This document shows positions 1-4,035 of a stretch of 6,235 nucleotides of DNA, piece after piece. Position numbers and translations under genes: made by a program. The notes under the pieces were generated by a model, which worked only from the letters and a program-made list of their open reading frames with translations, was not told the DNA's origin and made no database searches. Position 1 is the first letter of the stretch. The number at the start of each line of letters is the position of its first letter. The stretch comes from Candidatus Zambryskibacteria bacterium RIFOXYD2_FULL_43_10 (GTDB lineage Bacteria; Patescibacteriota; Minisyncoccia; Phycocordibacterales; Zambryskibacteraceae): assembly GCA_001825475.1 (NCBI GenBank), contig MHWZ01000038.1, positions 5,007 to 11,241 of the forward strand, written 5' to 3'.

Positions 1-416
1 TCAAAGATAAAACAGAAGAAAAGGCCACAGGAGCCGAAATTATTAAAGAACAAAAGCCAAGTAAAAGACGTGTTGATTCGGGTATTCTCTATGTTGAATC
101 CACATACAACAACACCAAACTTTTGCTCGCTGATGATAAGGGCAACGCCCTCGCTTGGTCTTCCAGCGGAAGTCTCGGTTTTAAGGGAGCAAAAAAGGGC
201 ACACCCTTTGCCGCCGCCAAAGTGGGTGAGGCCTTAGCGCTTAAAGCACAGGCCTTGGGCATTAAAGAGGTCAAAGTGGTGATCAGAGGTGTCGGTTCCG
301 GTCGAGAGTCAGCCATCAGAGGATTCATTTCTAAAGGTATAAATTTAACCACGATCCAAGATAAGACTCCTGTACCCCATAATGGCCCGAAACCACCTAA
401 GCCAAGGAGAACGTAA
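1..416 (+). CDS. rpsK: 30S ribosomal protein S11, 5' end cut by the window
   Basis: S11 sits on the platform of the small subunit and binds 16S rRNA near the E site and the mRNA exit. The open frame begins at base 3 and shows 137 residues up to TAA at 414-416. There is no ATG, GTG or TTG in frame before base 123, which is already inside the conserved core, so the start lies upstream of the window. The core begins at visible residues 27-38 (GILYVESTYNNT). It continues with GNALAWSSSGSLGFKGAKKGTPFA, then GVGSGRESAIRG in place of the usual GPGPGRESAIR, and ends in TPVPHNGPKPPKPRRT. The first 26 visible residues are a charged extension absent from E. coli S11, which I associate with CPR S11 proteins. 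The next gene is rpsD, as in the bacterial alpha operon. Confidence 0.96.
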   Translation, partial: KDKTEEKATGAEIIKEQKPSKRRVDSGILYVESTYNNTKLLLADDKGNALAWSSSGSLGFKGAKKGTPFAAAKVGEALALKAQALGIKEVKVVIRGVGSGRESAIRGFISKGINLTTIQDKTPVPHNGPKPPKPRRT

Positions 417-442
417 TGGTTGATCAATATATATGCGAATAG
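416..442 (+). promoter_or_regulatory. Possible 8-codon leader ORF with strong ribosome binding site between rpsK and rpsD
   Basis: AAGGAG at 404-409 stands 6 bases before an ATG at 416-418 that overlaps the rpsK stop (TAATG). That frame reads MVDQYICE and stops at TAG 440-442, just past the rpsD ATG at 433. Ribosomes finishing this peptide would end on top of the rpsD start, which itself has no Shine-Dalgarno. Translational coupling by re-initiation is therefore possible. Against this, AAGGAG is also part of codons for the conserved S11 tail (PRRT), so it may be accidental. Confidence 0.35.
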
Positions 443-1041
443 GACCTAAATATAAAATAGCCAGACGTTTGGGCGCCCCAGTTTTCGAAAAAACTCAAAC
501 TCCAAAGTACGCGCTTTCACTTGCCCGCAAGGAAAAAAATGACAACAAGGGTCGCAGAAAACCCAAGAGTGAATTCGGTCAGGGGCTCGTAGAAAAGCAA
601 AAAGCCCGTTACAGTTATGGCATAAGCGAGACGCAATTTAGAACTTATGTCACCAAGGCTCTTCATTCTTCGGACCCGGTTCAAAAACTTTTCAGCATTC
701 TTGAGAGTCGGCTTGATAATGTTGTGTACCGAGCTGGCTTGGCCAAAACACGCGCTCAAGCCCGTCAGGCCGCCAGTCATGGACACATCATGATTAACAA
801 TGCTCGAGTTACTATACCTTCGATTCTTCTCTCAGACGGGGATATTGTCAGTCTGCGCGCCGGTTCCGCTTCGAGCCCTCTCTTTAAAGAGGTTGAAGAG
901 AGAATGAAAACCATGACCATGCCAGTCTGGCTCAAAGTTGATCCTGATAAAAGACAAGCAACCATCTTTGGGCGAGCAGTTTATGAGGAGCGAGAAAATA
1001 TCTTCAATCTCGGGGCGATAATTGAATTCTACAATAGATAG
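433..1041 (+). CDS. rpsD: 30S ribosomal protein S4
   Basis: S4 is a primary binder of 16S rRNA that nucleates assembly of the small-subunit body and lines the mRNA entry channel. The product has 202 residues, normal for the family. The N-terminal S4 domain starts MRIGPKYKIARRLG. It has no cysteines, so this is the zinc-free form. The S4 RNA-binding fold spans about residues 85-142, with RLDNVVYRAGLAKTRAQARQ and HGHIMIN as the clearest part, and the protein ends in AIIEFYNR. The ATG at 433 is the only sensible start, because an in-frame TGA lies at 421-423. No Shine-Dalgarno precedes it; translation may be coupled to rpsK or to the mini-ORF at 416. In many bacteria S4 represses its own operon, but the RNA target is normally upstream of rpsM and would lie outside this window. 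Confidence 0.97.
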   Translation: MRIGPKYKIARRLGAPVFEKTQTPKYALSLARKEKNDNKGRRKPKSEFGQGLVEKQKARYSYGISETQFRTYVTKALHSSDPVQKLFSILESRLDNVVYRAGLAKTRAQARQAASHGHIMINNARVTIPSILLSDGDIVSLRAGSASSPLFKEVEERMKTMTMPVWLKVDPDKRQATIFGRAVYEERENIFNLGAIIEFYNR

Positions 1042-1050
1042 TGTTATAAT
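1022..1050 (+). promoter_or_regulatory. Sigma70-type promoter for rpoA inside the end of rpsD
   Basis: The -35 box TTGAAT lies at 1022-1027, inside the last rpsD codons. A 17-base spacer leads to a perfect TATAAT at 1045-1050, with TG at 1042-1043 forming an extended -10. Transcription would begin near 1057, leaving a leader of about 16 A/T-rich bases without a Shine-Dalgarno before the rpoA ATG at 1073. A 6-base inverted repeat (AATTAA-ACC-TTAATT, 1048-1062) covers the -10 edge and the start point. It could be an operator or simply A/T-rich sequence. Confidence 0.65.
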
Positions 1051-1072
1051 TAAACCTTAATTTATTTTTTTT

Positions 1073-2053
1073 ATGGCTGATTACATGATACTTTTGCCCT
1101 CGCAACCAAAGGTGATTTCAGAAGAAGGAGAAAGCGGTGTCTTTGAAATCGAGGGTCTTTATCCGGGCTATGGCCACACTCTTGGCAACAGCCTTCGCCG
1201 CATCATTCTGTCTTCGCTGCCGGGGGTGGCTATCACTTCAGTCAAGATTGCCGGCGTTAATCATGAGTTTACCGTTCTAGAGGGAGTCAAAGAGGATGTG
1301 GTGACCATTTTGCTTAATTTGAAAAAGATTCGTATGCGTTTCACCACTGATGAACCGCAGACTCTTTATCTCAAGATTAAGGGTTTATCCGCGCAGGCCG
1401 GCGAGAAAGTGGTCCGAGCTTCCGATCTGGAAGTGCCCGGACAAGTCACGATTATCACTCCAGACGAAATCATTGTCACCATCACCGGCAAAAATACGGT
1501 CTTGGACATGGAAATCAAGGCGGAGAAAGGTCTCGGTTTTATGCCCAAGGAAATGATTGAGAAGTCCCGCGTTGATATCGGCGCCATCACTCTTGATGGC
1601 ATCTTTACTCCCATTCGCCGCGCCAGTTACGAAGTTGAGAATATGCGCGTCGGAGATAGGACGGATTTTAATAAGTTGAAAATGTTTATTGAGACTGACG
1701 GCACGATCTCTCCGTCTGCCGCTTTATCTTCCGCCATCGGAATTATGATCAATCAGCTTAAGGCGATTGTCGGTTTTAGAGAAGATGAGCCGGTGGTAGC
1801 AGAGAAAGAAATTCGGGAAAAGCGAGATTCGGTCGCTAAGCCGACAGTCGATCCCGAGGTGCTTAAAACACGCATGGAATCTTTGGACATCTCATCTCGT
1901 ACCCGAAGCGCGCTTTCTCTAGCCAATATTCGCACGGTCGGAGGCCTGGCTCGTAAAAAAGAAAAAGATCTGCTCGAAATTGACGGTCTTGGAGTCAAAG
2001 GTATTCAAGAAATTAAAAAAGCGCTCGGAGAATTTGGCATCACGCTGAAGTAA
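1073..2053 (+). CDS. rpoA: DNA-directed RNA polymerase subunit alpha
   Basis: Alpha dimerises to nucleate RNA polymerase assembly, and its C-terminal domain touches promoter DNA and activators. The product has 326 residues, close to the 329 of E. coli. The N-terminal domain carries PGYGHTLGNSLRRIILSS (31-48) and VNHEFTVLEGVKEDV (62-76), which form the dimer and beta/beta' contacts. An acidic/basic linker covers about 236-265. The C-terminal domain (about 266-326) has the expected helix-hairpin-helix, IDGLGVKGIQEI. Aligned by eye to E. coli, the DNA-contact residues R265, G296, K298 and E302 are kept (R265 is Arg276 here), while N268, N294 and S299 become Ser, Gly and Gly. The ATG at 1073 is preferred; an ATG four codons later (1085) is the only near alternative. 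It has its own promoter candidate at the end of rpsD and no Shine-Dalgarno. Confidence 0.98.
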   Translation: MADYMILLPSQPKVISEEGESGVFEIEGLYPGYGHTLGNSLRRIILSSLPGVAITSVKIAGVNHEFTVLEGVKEDVVTILLNLKKIRMRFTTDEPQTLYLKIKGLSAQAGEKVVRASDLEVPGQVTIITPDEIIVTITGKNTVLDMEIKAEKGLGFMPKEMIEKSRVDIGAITLDGIFTPIRRASYEVENMRVGDRTDFNKLKMFIETDGTISPSAALSSAIGIMINQLKAIVGFREDEPVVAEKEIREKRDSVAKPTVDPEVLKTRMESLDISSRTRSALSLANIRTVGGLARKKEKDLLEIDGLGVKGIQEIKKALGEFGITLK

Positions 2054-2055
2054 TT

Positions 2056-2083
2056 AACGATCGACGATAGACAACCAACGATA
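2056..2083 (+). repeat. Four degenerate 7-base repeats filling the rpoA-rplQ gap
   Basis: The units are AACGATC, GACGATA, GACAACC and AACGATA, giving a consensus of about RACGATM. They run without interruption from 3 bases after the rpoA stop to the base before the rplQ ATG. There is no Shine-Dalgarno in this leader, so the repeat is the entire untranslated sequence in front of rplQ. Confidence 0.55.
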
Positions 2084-2431
2084 ATGAGGCATCATAATTC
2101 AAATAGAAAATTCGGTCGCGAAAAAAATCAGAGAAATGCTCTACTTAAATCTCTGGCATATTCGCTTGCTCTCAAAGGTAAAATCAAAACTACAGAATCT
2201 AAAGCCAAATCACTCCGCCCATACATGGAAAAACTTGTTACTCTGGGGAAAAAACAGACTATTGCTTCTCGCCGACTTCTCGAAAGCCGAGTGGGTCAAG
2301 AAGCGGCTAAAAAGATTGCGGGTAAACTTGCCGTAGTGTATAAGAATAGATCGGGAGGTTATACTCGCATCACCAAAATGGGGCCGCGGCCAGCGGATGC
2401 AAGCCCCATGGCCATCATAGAATTTGTATAG
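2084..2431 (+). CDS. rplQ: 50S ribosomal protein L17
   Basis: L17 binds 23S rRNA near the peptide exit tunnel of the large subunit. The product has 115 residues, at the short end of the bacterial family (E. coli 127). The N-terminus reads MRHHNSNRKFGREKNQRNAL, matching the family's MRHR..GRKLGR..HR.AL pattern. TTESKAKSLRPYMEKLVTLGK (36-56) follows, and the protein closes with GGYTRITKMGPRPADASPMAIIEFV, the usual end without the extra tail seen in some species. The ATG at 2084 is fixed by this conserved N-terminus. It follows rpoA by 30 bases, as in most bacteria, and should be cotranscribed with it. It lacks a Shine-Dalgarno; the gap is filled by 7-base repeats. Confidence 0.97.
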   Translation: MRHHNSNRKFGREKNQRNALLKSLAYSLALKGKIKTTESKAKSLRPYMEKLVTLGKKQTIASRRLLESRVGQEAAKKIAGKLAVVYKNRSGGYTRITKMGPRPADASPMAIIEFV

Positions 2432-2450
2432 TTCGATTAACTCACCATAA
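2432..2450 (+). repeat. 19-base leader element before rplM, related to that before dnaJ
   Basis: TTCGATTAACTCACCATAA fills the whole gap between the rplQ stop and the rplM ATG. It matches the 19 bases directly before the dnaJ ATG at 14 of 19 positions with no gap: TTCGA at the start and TCACCATAA at the end are identical and only the five middle bases differ. It has no Shine-Dalgarno. Its function is unknown; it could be a translation leader or a remnant of a dispersed repeat. Confidence 0.5.
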
Positions 2451-2795
2451 ATGAATAAGCATATTATAGATGCAAAAGGAAAGGCGCCGGGCAGAGTCGC
2501 TACGGAAGTGGCGGTGTTTCTTATGGGTAAAAATCGAACGGATTTTACCAGGAATCGCATCCCAAACGTAGAGGTGGAAGTTACCAATGCCGCATCCATG
2601 AAGCTAGATGCCAAAAAGCTAAAAGCTAAAAGCTACTTTAGCCACTCCGGCTTTCCTGGAAATCTCAAGAGACGATCGCAGGATTATGTCATCAGAACCA
2701 AAGGTCATCAAGAAATATTGCGCCGAGCCGTTTATGGTATGCTTCCAAAAAATAAATTGCGCGCTCTGATGATGAAGAACTTGAAAATAAAATGA
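2451..2795 (+). CDS. rplM: 50S ribosomal protein L13, short form
   Basis: L13 is an early assembly protein of the large subunit that binds 23S rRNA. The product has 114 residues against 142 in E. coli. It begins almost directly with the conserved HIIDAKGKAPGRVATEVA, continues with FLMGKNRTDFTRN and YFSHSGFPGNLK (62-73), and keeps AVYGMLPKNKLR (93-104). It stops at NLKIK, where the usual LKVYAG..HPH.AQ tail would begin. Both ends are therefore trimmed relative to E. coli. I recall similar short L13 proteins in CPR bacteria, so this looks like a lineage trait and not a broken gene. The stop TGA (2793-2795) overlaps the rpsI ATG by four bases (ATGA), implying coupled translation. The start has no Shine-Dalgarno. 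A triple 7-base repeat lies within codons 55-61. Confidence 0.95.
   Translation: MNKHIIDAKGKAPGRVATEVAVFLMGKNRTDFTRNRIPNVEVEVTNAASMKLDAKKLKAKSYFSHSGFPGNLKRRSQDYVIRTKGHQEILRRAVYGMLPKNKLRALMMKNLKIK
2614..2634 (+). repeat. Three perfect tandem AAAAGCT units inside rplM
   Basis: AAAAGCT occurs three times in a row, encoding part of KKLKAKS in L13. Because the unit is 7 bases, gain or loss of one copy would shift the reading frame of an essential gene. The segment falls in a weakly conserved stretch just before the YFSHSGFPG motif. Confidence 0.75.
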
Positions 2796-3226
2796 TTGAA
2801 AAAAAAGAAAGACCCGCCCGCCTCGCAAGCGAGAGCGTTGCGGGCAGGTATATAGAAGCGGTGGGTAGGAGGAAAACCTCTGTGGCTAGGGTGCGTATTA
2901 TCCCCGCTTCGAAAATCACCATTTCTATCAATGACAAAGAACTTGAGAAATATTTTCCCACCCCTTCGCTTCAAAAAACGGTACTATCTATCTTTGAATA
3001 TACAGAAGGCAAATTTCTAGTTACCGCCAAACTTAAGGGTGGAGGTATTTCTTCACAGGCCGAAGCTCTACGGCATGGTTTGGGTCGCGCGCTTGTCTTA
3101 TTCGACCCAAATTTGCGTACCAAGCTCAAGGTAAAAGGATTTCTCAAGCGTGATCCCCGCGCCAAAGAGCGCAGAAAGTTTGGTCTCAAGAAAGCCCGCA
3201 AGGCCCCAAAGTGGAGCAAACGTTAG
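2792..3226 (+). CDS. rpsI: 30S ribosomal protein S9 with repeat-derived N-terminal extension
   Basis: S9 sits in the head of the small subunit, and its extended C-terminal tail reaches the P-site tRNA. The product has 144 residues versus about 130 usually. The conserved body starts at residue 20 (YIEAVGRRKTSVARVR), continues with GGGISSQAEALRHGLGRAL (83-101) and RDPRAKERRKFGLKKARKAP, and ends in the universal SKR. Residues 1-19 are extra; residues 8-19 (PARLASESVAGR) are encoded by the GC-rich palindrome at 2812-2849. The ATG at 2792 overlaps the rplM stop (ATGA). No ATG, GTG or TTG in frame lies between that ATG and the conserved body, so the extension is probably made. L13 and S9 genes are paired in most bacteria. 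There is no Shine-Dalgarno, so translation is likely coupled to rplM. Confidence 0.96.
   Translation: MIEKKERPARLASESVAGRYIEAVGRRKTSVARVRIIPASKITISINDKELEKYFPTPSLQKTVLSIFEYTEGKFLVTAKLKGGGISSQAEALRHGLGRALVLFDPNLRTKLKVKGFLKRDPRAKERRKFGLKKARKAPKWSKR
2812..2849 (+). repeat. GC-rich palindromic repeat inside the 5' end of rpsI
   Basis: The outer arms ACCCGCCCGC (2812-2821) and GCGGGCAGGT (2840-2849) pair at nine of ten positions, with a single C-A mismatch at 2815/2846. Inside them CTCGC-AA-GCGAG (2822-2833) forms a second small hairpin. The composition is far richer in GC than the A-rich codons just before it. The element is read in frame as residues 8-19 of S9. It resembles GC-rich palindromes I remember as dispersed in CPR genomes, but only this copy is visible here. 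Confidence 0.7.
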
Positions 3227-3255
3227 GTCATCTTGTAATTTCAGATTAGAATTCT

Positions 3256-3283
3256 TTGCATATTGGTATCTTTCTGGTACCAT
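3256..3283 (+). promoter_or_regulatory. Weak promoter candidate before the small coiled-coil gene
   Basis: TTGCAT (3256-3261), a 16-base spacer and TACCAT (3278-3283) preceded by TG at 3275-3276 give a modest extended -10 promoter. Transcription would start at about 3290, two bases from the ATG at 3292. The 65-base gap after rpsI is the longest in the window, which favours some regulatory content. I saw no terminator hairpin with a T-run in it. A 7-of-8 inverted repeat (3268-3275 with 3286-3293) spans the -10 and the start codon. Confidence 0.3.
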
Positions 3284-3291
3284 TTAGAAAT

Positions 3292-3462
3292 ATGGATCCT
3301 AAACTTAAAACATATCTCAAGGGAATGGAAAGTCGTCTCGATAAGCGTTTTAGAGGTATTGATAGGCGTCTGGGTGATCTCGAAAAGAAAATCGAAGATA
3401 AAACTGCGGATATTCTACTATTTAAGCGTGTAGATTACTTAGAAAAGAAGCTTCTTAAGTAA
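3292..3462 (+). CDS. Small charged coiled-coil protein, function unknown
   Basis: The product has 56 residues. I do not recognise the family. It is highly charged and basic, with no signal peptide, membrane segment or cysteine. Hydrophobic residues recur at 3/4 spacing (L16, F20, I23, L27, L30, I34, then I41 and F44), as expected for a single coiled-coil helix able to dimerise. The start ATG at 3292 is preferred over an in-frame TTG at 3256, because the twelve extra residues would be encoded by the probable promoter and break the helical pattern. It stands alone between the ribosomal and chaperone blocks, 65 bases after rpsI and 45 before grpE. A role in either process is only a guess from position. 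The absence of stops and the regular heptads make it more likely real than random, but it is short. Confidence 0.6.
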   Translation: MDPKLKTYLKGMESRLDKRFRGIDRRLGDLEKKIEDKTADILLFKRVDYLEKKLLK

Positions 3463-3469
3463 ACAAGAC

Positions 3470-3498
3470 TTGATTATTAACTTTAAATTCAGTATTGT
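3470..3498 (+). promoter_or_regulatory. Sigma70-type promoter for grpE-dnaK-dnaJ
   Basis: TTGATT at 3470-3475 and TATTGT at 3493-3498 are separated by 17 bases, each matching the consensus at four of six positions. Transcription would begin at about 3505, only a few bases before the grpE ATG at 3508, so the mRNA would be nearly leaderless. No CIRCE inverted repeat (TTAGCACTC-N9-GAGTGCTAA) is present, so HrcA-type heat-shock repression is not indicated. Confidence 0.45.
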
Positions 3499-3507
3499 AT
3501 TTGAGCT

Positions 3508-4035
3508 ATGCAGGATGAAGAAGATATCAAAATTGAAAAATCTGATCTAGATGATTCCGTAGCAGAGGAAGAATCAGCCCAAGCATCAATCAAGAAACTC
3601 CGGGAACGTCTGAAGGAGGCGGAGGCTAAGGCCAAAGAATATCTTGATGGCTGGCAGAGGGCGCAGGCGGATTTCGCCAATCTTCGCCGCCGCGATGAAG
3701 ATGCTAAATTTGAGTTTATCAAATTCGCCAGACTGTCTCTGATTGAGGAATTGATTCCCGTGCTCGATAGTTTTAATATAGCTTTGGCTCATGGCAACAA
3801 AGATGTTAAGCCAATCTCTGACCAGCTTTTTTTCATCCTGAAGCAGAATGGCTTAGAGGAATTGAATCCAACAGAAGAAGTGTTTGATCCAAAATTTCAT
3901 GAAGCGGTTGGGGTTGTGCCGACAAACGAATCGGAAAAAGATCATAAAATTCTTGAAGTTATACAAAAAGGTTATATACTAATTGGGAAAATTATTAGAC
4001 CAGCTAAAGTAAAAATTGGAGAATATCATGGCTAA
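3508..4035 (+). CDS. grpE: GrpE nucleotide exchange factor
   Basis: GrpE is a homodimer that opens the DnaK ATPase domain to release ADP, resetting the Hsp70 cycle in the cytoplasm. The product has 175 residues, within the family range. An acidic, disordered N-terminus (1-24) precedes a long coiled coil (about 25-75) carrying [18 protein letters not shown]. Next comes the dimer region with [15 protein letters not shown] (79-93). The C-terminal beta head (about 115-172) shows [12 protein letters not shown] and [20 protein letters not shown], the family signature. The ATG at 3508 is the first start after the preceding stop and begins the acidic tail. The last eight bases overlap dnaK, and its final codons carry the dnaK ribosome binding site. 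Expression is probably driven by the promoter just upstream. Confidence 0.97.
   Translation: MQDEEDIKIEKSDLDDSVAEEESAQASIKKLRERLKEAEAKAKEYLDGWQRAQADFANLRRRDEDAKFEFIKFARLSLIEELIPVLDSFNIALAHGNKDVKPISDQLFFILKQNGLEELNPTEEVFDPKFHEAVGVVPTNESEKDHKILEVIQKGYILIGKIIRPAKVKIGEYHG
4018..4021 (+). promoter_or_regulatory. Ribosome binding site of dnaK, inside grpE
   Basis: GGAG stands 6 bases before the dnaK ATG at 4028. It selects that ATG over the in-frame TTG at 4016, which overlaps the GGAG itself. It is the only annotated start in this window with a clear, well-spaced Shine-Dalgarno. Confidence 0.7.

Noticed and set aside
2210..2614. 134-codon open frame on the minus strand
   Set aside because: It lies across the well-supported rplQ and rplM genes and shows no recognisable motif. 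The other minus-strand frames over real genes are shadows for the same reason.
2793..2795. TGA recoded as glycine, as in some CPR lineages
   Set aside because: Here TGA ends L13 at the expected place in an ATGA overlap, and no conserved gene contains an in-frame TGA.
3256..3291. TTG start adding 12 residues to the small coiled-coil protein
   Set aside because: The extra codons coincide with promoter-like sequence and encode a hydrophobic stretch unlike the charged helix; ATG 3292 fits better.
3227..3291. Rho-independent terminator after rpsI
   Set aside because: No GC-rich hairpin followed by a T-run could be found in the 65 bases; the EcoRI-like AGAATTCT palindrome is too short.
3446..3457. 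AAGAAGCTTCTT palindrome at the end of the small gene as a terminator
   Set aside because: It has no loop, low GC and no following T-run, and it is made of Lys/Leu codons.
3463..3507. CIRCE heat-shock operator before grpE
   Set aside because: Neither the TTAGCACTC arm nor its complement occurs.
4016..4027. TTG start for dnaK four codons upstream of the ATG
   Set aside because: It would add MENI before the conserved MAKIIGID start and overlaps the GGAG that serves the ATG at 4028.
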